From the NCBI GenBank assembly GCA_000827265.1, contig KN834753.1, forward strand, positions 1,084,686 to 1,148,685: 64,000 nucleotides of DNA. Direction: 5' to 3'. Both the position numbers and the translations under genes were made by a program. The notes under the pieces were generated by a model, which had not been told where the DNA came from, made no database searches, and worked only from the letters and a program-made list of their open reading frames with translations. The stretch comes from Collybiopsis luxurians FD-317 M1. Taxonomy: Eukaryota > Basidiomycota > Agaricomycetes > Agaricales > Omphalotaceae. Below, piece after piece: positions 46,267 to 57,744 of the stretch; within the stretch, counting starts at the first letter, position 1, and every line of letters starts with the position of its first letter.

Positions 46267-48489
46267 ATGTCGGTTTACTACGGGCAGCCCTCATACGGCG
46301 CCAGCAATTTCAGTGCATCGCAAATTCCTAATGCATATCCTGTTATTTCTCCGCCCACTTTATATCAAATGGATCCAGCCACTTTTCGCCGAGAGTTTTC
46401 TAACAGGCTTGCAGAGCTGACTGTCAATTCCCGGCCTCTTATTCAGAACCTCTCAATGATGGCCCATGAGTATTCTCGTTTTGCAGACATCGTGGCCCAA
46501 TGCATTGAAGCTCATATTCGCAAGGTAGGCTGTCTTTCGATCCCATTGCTATAGTCTGCCGTGGCTGACTCACTTCCCTCTTTTGTGCAGGTCCCGCCAT
46601 GGGTCAAACTGCCAGTGTTTTATCTCCTCGACATGATAAGCAAGAACATCTACGAACCCTACGCTCGCCATTTTTCCAGATTCGTCGTTGCCTTGTTCAT
46701 TGAAGCATATCAACAGGTCGATGAAGCCACCCGAAGTAAGATGGTGGAGCTAGTGCTTACTTGGCGGTCCGGATCTCCGACTGGCAAAGAACTTTTCGGC
46801 GTACCGGCGCAGGTTGCTATAGAACGTAGTATCTGGGGTGATGGATCGAACAGCGTAGGTTCACCTCTCGAAACGCTCTTGGCCATAGCTAAGAATGCCG
46901 TTCAGTCGAGCAGCGGCTTCTATACAGGTGTCGGCCAAATCACCAAGGCTCAAGTCATCAGCGAACTCGAATTTACTCTCGGGCAAAAGGAGCGAGCTGT
47001 CCAAGCCAATCCCAGCGATTACACGTCGAAAAATCATGTCATGGTTCTACAACAGGTGTGTTTTTTCTGTTATTCCTACTTACTTTTTCAAACTTATTGA
47101 CTCTTTCTTAGCTTCGAAAAGTAATTGAAGCCGGTGTTTCTCAGAATGAATTACAGCAGATTTTGAACCAATTACGCAACCTCATGCGCAACAATGCTCA
47201 GCCTCCGCCTCCACCCCCTCCTTCAGTTCCCTCTCAATGGACAACAGCCTCTTATTCTCCACCTACAATGCCATTCGTATCTCCTTCAAATTCATTGCCT
47301 TCGTCTAACTCTTTCGACGCTCCGCCAGTTTCGTACACCCTACCTGCCTTCAAATCCGAACCTTACGCAACTGGGTTGCCATCATCGAGTTCTGCGCCTA
47401 CCCCTGTTCCCGTAGCTGGGCCATCGACTGATTTCGCAGGCCTGCTTTCAACTCTCGTAAAAGCTGGCGTAGTGTCAACAAATGGCACTCCAGTCGGAGC
47501 TGGCGCTACGGTACACGAAGATCAAGTCAACGTCAACGCTAATCCCGTTGTTGACGAAGCAAGAGAAGCTATGAGGACGTATCGCAATTCAGTATTATCT
47601 CACACCGTGCAGCTGACGACTTCAGGTATTGCAAAGTATGTCTCTTCATCATTATCCATTGGTCTATTTCTTATGTACATGCCTTTCAGAACTCGACCAC
47701 CAATTCACGATATGCTTTACGAGCGACTGGGCGCTCAATGTAAACAGTGTGGTATACGCTTTCTCGACACTGCTGACGGCAAAAAGGCGCTTGAAAATCA
47801 CCTAGACATGCATTTCAAGCAGAATCTTAAAGCAAACCAGAGCATTGGGCGGGGTCACAGTCGAAGCTGGTTTATCAGTGTTGAGGTAAGTATCGTGTCA
47901 TTGTGGATTTTCTCAACACTCACAAGTTTCTTTGTAGGATTGGGTCCACGACGTTAAAGGAAAGGGACGTGCCGATGGTTCTAGATTATTAAGTGCCAAA
48001 GCTGCAGCTGATGCAGAAGTTGCTGAACGAGACGCTAAATTACGTTCTGAATTCGTTATTGTGCCGCCGGGGGACGAGGCAAAGTCAATATCGTGCCCTA
48101 TTTGTAAAGAACCTCTAAAATCAGAGTTTGTGGAGGATGACGAAGAGTGGGTGTGGAAGAATGCAGTCAAAAAAGATAACAGGGTAAGCATCTTGTATCT
48201 CATACGTGATTTCGTGGTTGCTAATGCTGTATCTTTTCCACAGATATTTCATGCTACTTGCCATGCCGAAGCTTCTTCAAATGTGCTTGCTGTCCGCTTA
48301 CGGTCAGATATCAACAGTCGGAGTCGTTCTGGAACTCCTGAGAAGTCGCCTCGTATGGCGCGAACATCCCTCTCGCCCTCACCGACCCAACGTGGTACAA
48401 AGCGTAAGGTAGACGATGATTACTCTTCTGTGAGCGTTGAAACAGAAGGAACACCTCAGCATAAGAAAGTCGCGTTGTCCGTGTCATGA
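46267..48489 (+). CDS. pcf11: mRNA 3'-end processing factor PCF11
   Basis: About seven exons. A Gln/Ser-poor start MSVYYGQPSYGASNFSASQI precedes the CTD-interacting domain: FRREFSNRLAELTVNSRPLI, LSMMAHEYSRFADIVAQCIE, 'VPPWVKLPVFYLLDMISKNI', VALFIEAYQQVDEATRSKMV. The middle holds a Pro run (PPPPPPPSVPS) and a low-complexity linker. The C-terminus carries two zinc-finger-like elements: QCKQCGIRFLDTADGKKALE with NHLDMHFK (C2H2), and ISCPICKEPLKSEF with IFHATCHAE. This CID, linker, two-finger order is Pcf11, a cleavage factor IA subunit that binds the Ser2-phosphorylated Pol II tail and Clp1. The tail SRSRSGTPEKSPR is basic with a nuclear-localisation signal. About 630 residues. Confidence 0.94.
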
Positions 48490-49035
48490 CATCGCACTGT
48501 TTAGTTTCATTTTCCGCTTTTTTTGAGTTTTCTCTTTGTCTCGGTTTCACCACATCTGAGGTGCTCATTCACATATTTTCATCTTCTCATTCAAACTTTT
48601 TATTCTCCTGCATCACGCGTATACAGTACATTTGGCATGCCTGAATACATAGATATCAATAAACAGCATTTCTGCGGAAAAAAAAAGTGTGTTCAGAAAC
48701 TGTTCCGAGACGATACTGAGACGCGACTGGTTAATTCAGTGTGTTCTCGCAACCGCGATCGGTTTAGCTGCTCATTCGGTCCCATCATCGATGTTCATTG
48801 AACCACAATTTTTGCTGGCTTCTCCCTCACACCTTCTGCAAGTGCGTGCGGGACGACGAACCGCTGAACGACTCCGCTACACTCAGCGTATATCACCAGA
48901 GTTTCTCGAGGCGATGAGCAAGCTGCGATTTGAGGTAGAGCATTAATTTTGTGGTCAACAATACCCATATTACTGGCGGATTTTCCCACGGACCGCGATT
49001 TTCTGACTCGGACTTTGATCTAACGCTCTTCACAA
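48490..49035. other. Intergenic region with an unsupported small frame
   Basis: 546 bp between PCF11 and PheRS beta on the same strand. It includes AATAAA at 48658. A frame ending at 48946 could encode MFIEPQFLLASPSHLLQVRA and 32 further residues from an ATG near 48790, but it has no clear family and no upstream ATG. I leave it uncalled. Confidence 0.4.
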
Positions 49036-51415
49036 ATGCCTACCGTTGCAGTCGACAAAAGTGATCTATGGGAGCGCCTAGGGCAGGAATTTTGTGAGTG
49101 CTATTGCCTTTCTTTCCAAATCAACTTCATCGCCAATATCTACATCTGCCAGCCTCCGAGGAGTTTGACGCGCTTTGCTTTGAATATGGCGTAGAATTGG
49201 ATGAAGATGTAGGTGCAGGGGGCTATCTAATTAGGATGTTTACTCAAGAGACTTGTCAATAGACAACCGCAGAAGTACAAGAGGCGATAAGGAATGGTCT
49301 GCCTGCTGAAAGACCAGTTAGTTTTGCTCTAATTTCCAACCCCAACTTTTTTTCTGATCCTCGCCTTAGCAACTTAAAATAGAGACGCCTGCTAATAGGT
49401 ATAGTATCCACTTCCTGCACTTTTGTACCATCTTCCGATCGCCTACAAAAAATCTCAGATATGATCTTTTGTGTATCGAGGGTATCGCTCGGGCACTACA
49501 AGTCTTTCTTGGTAAAGCGAAAGCTCCCCGGTATAGACTTGTATACCCCACAAGAGGTGAATCGGATCTCTTGACAGTGACAATTCATCCAGAGGTCTGT
49601 GCCTTTCAGTCCCTGCCGATCTTTATACCTTACAAGAATCTTTGAAGACTAAGAAAATCAGGCCGCTGTTTGCTTGTGCCATTCTTCGCAATGTTAAGTT
49701 TACGCCCAGATCGTACGCATCCTTCATCGATCTCCAGGACAAACTTCACCAGAATATCTGTCGGAGACGGCAGCTGGTCGCGATCGGAACCCATGATTTA
49801 GATACTCTGAAAGGGCCCTTCCGATATGAAGCAAGAGCACCTAAAGATATCAAATTTGCACCTTTAAACAAGGAGCAGGAATACAACGGGGAAGAACTGA
49901 TGACTCTCTACGAAGTACGTTTCCGCATTCCATTCGTGCTGGCTTACGAGCTCACTTCTTCCAATCAGTCTGACAAGCAACTATCGCGCTATCTGCCCAT
50001 AATCCGTGACTCATCAGTATACCCAATCATTTACGACGCAGAAGACCGCGTTCTCTCTATGCCTCCCATCATCAACTCGAATCACAGCAAAATCACGCTC
50101 AACACTACGAATATTTTCATAGATGTTACTGCTACAGACCAAACCAAGCTTGATATCGTAGTAAACATAGTTGCAACCATGTTCTCAGAATACTGTGCCG
50201 AGCCATTCACGTCAGCCCCTCCTTGTTTCTTTCCTTACTCGATCCTGACTACTCTTATTATCAGCATCGAGCCCGTAAAAATGATCCTGCCAGATGGCTC
50301 TATAAAGATATCGCCTGATCTTTCTGAGCGAAGAATGCTGGCCCACGCTTCTTATATCAACTCCTGCACAGGACTTTCTCTCAAGTCTGAGCAAGTATCA
50401 AGCCTTTTGAGCAAGATGTCACTGTTTCCTACTCTTTCGACGACTGATCCGGATGAGATTGTGGTCAGCATCCCTCCTACTCGACCGGATATTTTCCACG
50501 AATGTGATATAATGGAGGATGCTGCCATCGCGTACGGCTTCAACAACCTTCCGCACACGTTCCCGCCGACAACGACCGTGGGCCAGCCGTCTGCTATCAA
50601 CAAGTTAAGCGATATCGTAAGATTAGAATGGGCTTTGGCTGGGTGGGTGGAAGTACTTCCATTGACCTTGGTTTGTCCAGCTTTTCTTCTATCGTTATTT
50701 CGGGGCTCATCACCAACCTAGTGTTCCCATGAGGAGAACTTTGCCTTCCTCAATCATGAAGATAACGGCAACACGGCAGTCAAGATTGCCAATCCAAAAA
50801 CTCTGGAATTTCAGGTTGTCCGTACAACTTTGATTCCTGGACTACTCAAAACTATCCGCGAGAATCGTTCTCATTCGTTGCCTTTGAAAATCTTCGAAAC
50901 TGGCGATGTCGTATTCAAGGATCAGACGAAGGAGAGGCAAGCAAGAAATGAGCGACATGCCGCCGCCGTTTGGTGCAATAAGACAGCTGGTTTCGAGATT
51001 GTCCATGGCGTCTTTGACCGAGCCATGAAAATGCTGGAAATCCCACGCATAAGTAGCTCCGACTCGAAGGCGGAGACAGGATATTACATGAAGGAAACTT
51101 CAGGTGAGTTTCCCCTCCCGCAGTATATTCTCGAGTGTTAACGTCCTTTCAGATCCTATGTTCTTCCCTGGCCGAGCAGCAACTATCTATTATCGCGCCC
51201 CACCTAGTAAACGAAAGCTCAGCGCTTTGCAGAAGATCAAACAGGATGCCAAAGCTGCCTTACATGTCACCGACGATATGGTTCTCGGTACTTTGGGAAT
51301 CTTACATCCAAGTGTTCTCGAAAAATTCGACATTCAGTATCCTTGCTCTGCTGTAGAATTCACACTAGATCCTTTCAAGAAAGAGATGCAGAAGATCTGG
51401 ACTAATGATGAGTAG
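49036..51415 (+). CDS. frs1: Phenylalanyl-tRNA synthetase beta subunit, cytosolic
   Basis: Roughly ten exons. N-terminus [19 protein letters not shown], then [20 protein letters not shown], '[20 protein letters not shown]'. The editing (B3/B4) domain follows: [80 protein letters not shown]. Then the B5 domain ([40 protein letters not shown]) and the catalytic-like fold ([58 protein letters not shown]). This is archaeal/eukaryotic-type FARSB, partner of the alpha subunit in the cytosolic alpha2beta2 enzyme that charges tRNA-Phe. Length about 600 residues. Convergent with ceramide synthase, 107 bp apart. Confidence 0.95.
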
Positions 51416-51522
51416 TATTTAGTTTTTTTTTGAAAAGCCTATGGTAGGGGGTAGATAGTCTGTAAACCACTACTGGAATTCTTTTTGCTATTATGGCACT
51501 GTATTTGGGCTACGACGTTCCA

Positions 51523-53190
51523 TCAATCGTCTTTCTTGGATTGAGGCATCTCATCCTCCCCATCATCTTCATCATCTGAACGCACATCATCAATATCGGG
51601 GCTAACCAAAGCCCTAAAATGAATTTATGTTAAGTCATTGCGAAAATTATGATGACCATCTTCACGCACCTCAAGAGAATCCTCATAATTAAGTAGTACC
51701 AGAAGAGATTCAAAAACTGAAGCAGCAGTATCGGAGCAAACACTTGATACTTCATCCACCAATTTAGGTATGTGCCGTTGGCCCATATCCAGATTTTTGA
51801 CGACTCACTACGAATTGTGTTAGTGTAAACGATCACGAAGAGCAGTACTACTCACGGAATCAAGTCGTATTCAAACCAGACTGAGTAGAGAATGTAAATA
51901 TTGAGAATGTGACGAAAGTATCTTATAAAGGGGTCAGGTAGATGCAAAGAAGATACGAATGGCAACTTACGTCCATATAACGATGAAGATGGCAAAGGAG
52001 ACGATTTTTGCGCGCTCCGCACGAATGTAGTTGAGTAATTTTGAAAACTGAAGATATATCAATAAGTCAAGGGTGAAACACTGACGAAAAGGAGGGAAAT
52101 TACAGCCAAGAAAGTGTCAGGGATGTCCATACTCATGTATACAGCGTTTCCGATGAGGGTAAGATTGATGAGGTAGCTCCAACTGTTTTTTAAAAAAAAA
52201 TAGAATGAGGAACATCGGCAGAGTCGCTAAGATGAAAACATACCCGACCAGCCAGATAGTCACAATGTGATGGGCTACTAGCTCGTAGTAGTCTTTACGC
52301 GGTTTTTCCAAGCCAAGAATTAGGACCAAAAGCTGTTGTACCCAGTACGCCATTTGCATTAAATAGTATCGTTTTAGTTCAGGTTTCATATCCCAGTGAG
52401 GGTAATCTATCCAGAATGCTTCGGTTTTGTACCACCAAGTTGGAAGTTGACCCATGATTCGCTGCAGGAGATAAAGTGATGGGTCCAATACCACGAAAAA
52501 AGATACAAGTAACATACGAAACCCCAAGCCCCCATAACTGCAAAATATACCATTGCATAACCCTGCTCTCCAAAGCGGTCCAATTTTTGCTCCTTCCAGA
52601 TGCCAAAATACCGGGCAATAGGCTTGAACACGTAGATAGTTATCGACTGGCGGATCAATGACCAAAAAATGACATGATAGGCGATAAACAGAAGGTCGGA
52701 CCAGCCTTTCTGGTAGCGCGGATCATCCTCACTCGAGGAAGGAACACGATGTGACAGAAGGAAGAGCTGAGCAAATGGGTTGGGTATTTCGGAGGCAAGT
52801 ATAAAAGAGACAAGTTCCCAGTTGATATAGAGTATTAAGGGTACCAGCAAAACCTTCAAAGACGACGCTAAAAGACGTGTTTGAGAACGAGGACGCGTAA
52901 ACTTGACGGTATACTTTACCTGGATTTACGGCCCATGTCAGGTAAGGACTAACTGGACGGGGTGCACGTCGTGACTTGACGTCTGGCGAAGCTTCTCGCA
53001 CAGGAGTCAGAGAGCCTACAGGACTGAGGGAAAAGTTTCAGAAAAGTTGAGACGTAGAGACAAACAGACTCTATACGTTTGGGGCAAGAATGGTCCTGCG
53101 AGATGGTGAGCTGGGTCCTGCCTATACACAATTTTAGCAAAAGAACTCCGGCGACATAGAAAGCGCAGCTCACTCAATATTGGTTAGCAT
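51523..53190 (-). CDS. lag1: Ceramide synthase (LAG1/LAC1, TLC domain)
   Basis: Starts MLTNIEQDPAHHLAGPFLPQ; about ten short introns. After a hydrophilic N-terminus come helices (VLLVPLILYINWELVSFILA, FIAYHVIFWSLIRQSITIYV) and the TLC domain: WWYKTEAFWIDYPHWDMKPE, LKRYYLMQMAYWVQQLLVLI, the Lag1 motif DYYELVAHHIVTIWLVG with its two essential His, SYLINLTLIGNAVYMSMDIP, and later EYDLIPESSKIWIWANGTYL. Ends acidic then KKDD; a C-terminal KKxx-like signal would suit ER retention. Ceramide synthases acylate sphinganine or phytosphingosine with long-chain acyl-CoA at the ER. Fungi often hold two paralogues (C18 and very-long-chain types); which this is cannot be told. Divergent from REX3, 79 bp between starts. 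Confidence 0.93.
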
Positions 53191-53269
53191 GTTGGGATAG
53201 TTGTTCGGGGTCAGAAGACAAGTGTGACTTTGCCGTTTCGCTCTGCTTTTCACCACCACCTTCATTCCC
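53191..53269. promoter_or_regulatory. Compact divergent promoter, LAG1 / REX3
   Basis: 79 bp between divergent start codons. No TATA box. Both 5' UTRs must be very short or overlap. Confidence 0.6.
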
Positions 53270-55210
53270 ATGTTCTCGCCGCTGGGTCTGTTCAAACACC
53301 TTCAATGTCCTGAGCGAGATTCATGTACGCGTCCGCAATGCATATTCTCTCACAAACATCCTTCAGAGTTGCCTCAACCATCAACGCTCGCCATTCCAGT
53401 CGATGAACCAAAGTCTCAGGCAGACCAAGTAAAGATTGTCCCCGCAAAACGCACAGTCAACTCTTCCTCTCTTCCGACATCCAGCAGCCCAGTTTCTATT
53501 GCAGAACCACCTAGAAAGGTTCAGAAATTGGATTCGTCGCAGAAACGCAGTGCTGTCCAGGCATCAACTCCCGTAAGTTTTGCACATGAGGGCAACTCAA
53601 CTTCACGTACATAATCTGGTCATAGACTGGTGTTCCAACCCTCAAAGTACCTCCTGCTACTTCAGCTGTACCCATCCCTGTACGCCAGGTCCGTATTAGT
53701 AGTTCGTTTTTCCTATCAGAGCTCGTTCAATGTCGCTATCGCTTTAGGCTATGCTTAAGACCCTCTACGATCATTTCGTGATATTATACGACAAGATATC
53801 GTCCTCACATCCGAGTCTCCCTTCGGAACACGCTTTACGGCAAGAACAAGAGGTCTACTCAACTGCAAATAAATTCACTTATCGCAACGTGCGAGCGTCC
53901 TTTGTTACTGCCTCTCCATCTTATGTTCACCTTGTGCATAGGCAGTAATACAAGCTGTTGCTGCTATCAAGCGGCGGATCCCTCCAACTTTCATCTCACA
54001 CCCCTCGGTGGGAACAATAGGTGACCTAACTGCTCGCGTAGAAGCGCAGAAGTCGATAGCGGCATTACATGTCACTTCTGCACACCTGGAGGCCCATATT
54101 GCCTCCCTAGATGATTTGAAGACTTGGGGATACGTCGTAGATATTCCATCCGGACCGTCTGGTACAGAGCCGCACATGCTAGGAAAGCCTGTCAAGTGTG
54201 AGCGGTGCGGCGAGCTATTCGTAGTTCGGAAACTTGAGGAGCAAGATCCTGGTAAAGAGGAATGTTTACATCACTGGGGAAGACCCTATAATCGAGTAGC
54301 CAATGGTAAGATCTTCCCGTCAAGCCAATCACTTATCCTGACCCTCAATCGTTCAGGCGAGAGAATCCGAGCGTATAACTGCTGCTCTAAAGACGTGTCA
54401 GACAAGGGTTGTGTACGAGGTCCTCATGTATTTTATGAATCCGAACCGGAGACTCTACATCTGCGGCATGCATTCTCGCAGCTCGAATCAACCTTCAGTC
54501 CAATCTCTTCCTCTGTCGGGCTTCTTGATGTTGCAGCTCTGGACTGCGAGATGATCTATACCACTGGTGGTATGCGTGTTGCACGCGTCTCAGTCGTTGA
54601 TGGCTCGGCCAATCAAGTTTTCGATGAACTAGTACGAATGGACGAAGGCGTGGAAATCTTGGACTTTTCAACTCGCTTCTCTGGTATCACCCCAGAAATG
54701 TATGAACGTGCCGTATTGCCATTATCTTCCATACTCGAATCCCTCAATGCGTTGATCAGTAAGGATACGATTTTGATTGGGCATGCTCTGGAGAACGACT
54801 TGAAGGCTTTGAGGCTGGTCCATCACCGAGTGGTGGACACTGTCCTACTCTACCCCCATGCGAGGGGTGCTCCTTATCGAAGGTCTTTACGAGATTTGTA
54901 AGTGTGCAATCTTTTTCTAGCTACTTTAAAGATTCATTGGTTGACCTTCAGAGCGCGAGAACATCTGAATTTGACAATACAAGTAGGAGGCGGATCGACC
55001 GGTCATTCCTCACTTGAAGATGCAATAGCTACACTCGATTTGGTCCGACTGTATCTTATCAACAGCAGAAAGCTTTCGAAAGGAGCTGTACTGCCGACGC
55101 CAGCGATACCCTCGGCGTCGCCGACTCGGAAATCCACACATAGTAACGGAAGTGGGTCACGGTCCAAGGTCACTCCTGTGTCGCCTTTTCTAAAACCTCG
55201 TCATAAGTAA
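53270..55210 (+). CDS. rex3: RNA exonuclease 3-like (REX3/REXO1 family, DEDDh)
   Basis: About five exons. The N-terminus MFSPLGLFKHLQCPERDSCT holds a CCCH zinc finger with spacing C-x5-C-x4-C-x3-H (CPERDSC, CTRPQC, CIFSH). A Ser/Pro linker leads to a helical region (MLKTLYDHFVILYDKISSSH, HALRQEQEVYSTANKFTYRN). A zinc-ribbon follows: VKCERCGELFVV, EECLHHWGRPYNRV, YNCCSKDVSDKGCVRGPHVF. The C-terminal exonuclease has the DEDDh set: VAALDCEMIYTTGGMRVARV, GHALENDLKALRLVH, VVDTVLLYPHA and HSSLEDAIATLDLV. This order is that of REX3/REXO1-type proteins, which trim the 3' ends of RNase MRP and other RNAs. All catalytic acids are present. About 540 residues, with a basic nuclear tail. Confidence 0.93.
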
Positions 55211-55326
55211 GGACTTTTATTGTACAAATTTTGTATAGGTATTGTAGTTACTGTAGTGTAACCCAATCACGGCCCGGCATGAGCGTCTATAAATTGTGAT
55301 TCCTTTCGCTTAGTCTTGAAGTTGAA

Positions 55327-57575
55327 ATGGTTTCCCGTCGACGCTGTCCTGTATGCGGCTCAAAGCGATGGCACAAAGAACCTTCTAGCGGACTGATAGC
55401 TTGCAGTGAAGGTCATATCTTGCAGGTATATACTGCTTTTGAAGCCTGTCGATGGGCTTGTTTACACTCATCCAGAATTATCGCAATGAGACGAAGGAAG
55501 CGGAGGATGTGGGCAACCACATGATGCAGAAGCGTACTTTAAAGTCGAATAGGAAGAAGAAAGAACGAGAAAGCAAAGCAAATCTCAAACGTGACTATCT
55601 ACTTACTGCAATTGTCTCGTACCCTCGACAAATTGTCTTTTTTAGTGTATCACGGATCCAGCGGCCGATATCTCTACTTCCAATGCCAACAACTCGTCCT
55701 GCGGAAGCAGATAGCTGCTTTGATGAAGCTATGGAACTTACCCAAGGAATTTGAGGTCAGTAAATCTACCTTCTCCATCGGCGTGAGGAAACAAACGGAC
55801 TTGCCCTCTTGTAGATGGTCTGCAGAGACCTTTGGGCTCTTCATCTAAGCTTACTACCTGAGTTACCCCCATCGGAACCGTACTTGGATCTCAATTCAGC
55901 CCTACGATCGTCTGCACTAGATGGTCATACCCAAATCGAACGTACAAGTCCATCTAGACATCATTCCCGTTCTAGGACCAGATCCCGCCCTCACTCCCCC
56001 GAAACACGGCCGAGCTCTCCTCTTCCTTCTGACTCACCGTCGCCCAACTCATCATCAGATTCGGAAGATGATTCCGAAACTCAACAAAACGAGGAAGATG
56101 TGGATTTCGAGCTTGCAGAGCTTATGCGGGAAAACTCTGAATCAGAAGATGACGACGGTGAATTGGGTGACGATGACAATCTCCGCAAAGGAAAACCCCA
56201 GGAACAGCGACGTAGACACGGCCATAATGCGTATGAAGGACCAGCTAATAATCTTGCAGTACTCATGGTGGCGCTTTGGACGCTGCGCATCCCTGTAATG
56301 TATCGCGATCTTATTCGGTGATGAATTTCTACCTGGTTTCCTGGATTCAAGGATTGATTCTTCACCAGACATATCGAATTGTATCAGTTACCCTATTTGG
56401 ACCCTATTCGCCTGCTGCCTGCGGATATGGTATCGCATTTTACAAAACATAATATTCAAGCACTCTCCCCCGCTGTAAGCGAGGCACGTTGTGTCAATGA
56501 ATGTGCTCTGACCTCATTTTTCTTTAGCATCCTCCGAAGACTTTGACATTGCACGTACTTACATCGCGTATAGCAAAACAGCTATACAGTTCATACACAA
56601 TTCTAACTCCAGAAGCGAACGCCGCTCCAATGTTGTGGCGTATCATACAAGGAATGGGTGGGACGCGTGAGTCATTATGCGACTTTTTCGTATCTGAGGT
56701 TATGACATCCTTTTTTTCGCCAGCCACGCTCTACGCATTAACTAAACGGCTGTCGCATAAGCTGTCTTTGCCTTTGGCCCTGCACAAGTCTCTGGCACCT
56801 AAATTACTGCAGGTTCAGGCCCGAGACCCGCAGACGCACAAACTGGATAATGCCCCGGTTGAGGCGAGTTTGTTGGCTGCTGTCATAGTGGTATTAAAAT
56901 TAGTCTACGGTTTGGATGGAGAAAGAAGGTAGGTCACTCAGATCGCACATTCCAAGAGCTGAGTTTCACGGGCTTAGGTTCCCGAATGAAAGCGATGATC
57001 CTGCGTTCGCATTACCTTGTGTAGAGGATTACCTAGGACATGTGAGGCATCTGCTCGATGCTGATCCCCGGCAAGAAGCAGTTTTTAACTCTGAAAACCC
57101 AGTGTCAGCTTTTCTCAATCTCCGCTTTCAATTCAATATTTACGCAGGATCTAGATCTATGGACAGTGTGAATGACGACATTCTAGATGAATATCTGGCC
57201 TTTTGTGAGCATGCTTTACTGAAATCTTTGCAAGGTTTGTGATTTGTACAAATGACTAAGTTCTCATTTGACTGGATTCCAGACGAGGGGCAGATGGTTG
57301 CAAACCATTTTCCTTTAGGTGACTCATCCGCAAATGCAAGTATGCTGCCAACGCACGTTACATCTGTGCGGAGTCTAAGGGGGCAGAGCGAGCCGAGTGG
57401 TCAGCGACGGCCGGGAGAAAAGTATACAATCTTTCATTCTCGGGATATTTTTGGAACCGTCCCAGAAGGATACAAATTATTGGTGAAGAGAGGCTCAGAC
57501 CTTATTGGTATCTCGGAGGACTACATAGATGGGCTTGTAGAAAAGTTCGAGCGTAGAAACTTGTGGAAAAAGTAG
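55327..57575 (+). CDS. rrn7: RNA polymerase I initiation factor Rrn7 (TAF1B-like, core factor)
   Basis: Starts MVSRRRCPVCGSKRWHKEPS; the N-terminal zinc ribbon has CPVC then IACSEGH, the TFIIB-like/Rrn7 pattern with C-x2-C and C-x3-H. After an intron follow RNETKEAEDVGNHM and 'YLYFQCQQLVLRKQIAALMK', LWNLPKEFEMVCRDLWALHL (cyclin fold), an acidic Ser-rich insert, then 'NLAVLMVALWTLRIPVMYRD', HIELYQLPYLDPIRLLPADM, 'LYALTKRLSHKLSLPLALHK' and AVIVVLKLVYGLDGERR. Together these form the two cyclin folds of Rrn7/TAF1B. Rrn7 binds promoter DNA with Rrn6 and Rrn11 and recruits Pol I for rDNA transcription in the nucleolus. The acidic insert of about 110 residues (55940-56215) is larger than in yeast. 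Ends FERRNLWKK. About 580 residues. Confidence 0.9.
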
Positions 57576-57744
57576 AAATTGCCGCCGACCGATGAGTAAT
57601 ATGATATTACATGACATTCTCACATCAGTGTCAGTGTTTTGATTCCTCCCTTCGTCTTACCTCCCACACACAACTCGGTCGACGACGGAAGCGCTGTGCA
57701 ATGACCCAGTTTTGACGACCTTTTCTCCTCTTCCTTCTTCCACC

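Noticed and set aside
48689..48946. Frame of 85 codons after PCF11 (GTG start, ending ...SKLRFEVEH)
   Set aside because: It has no ATG until codon ~34, no family features and no supporting splice structure; most likely PCF11 3' flank.
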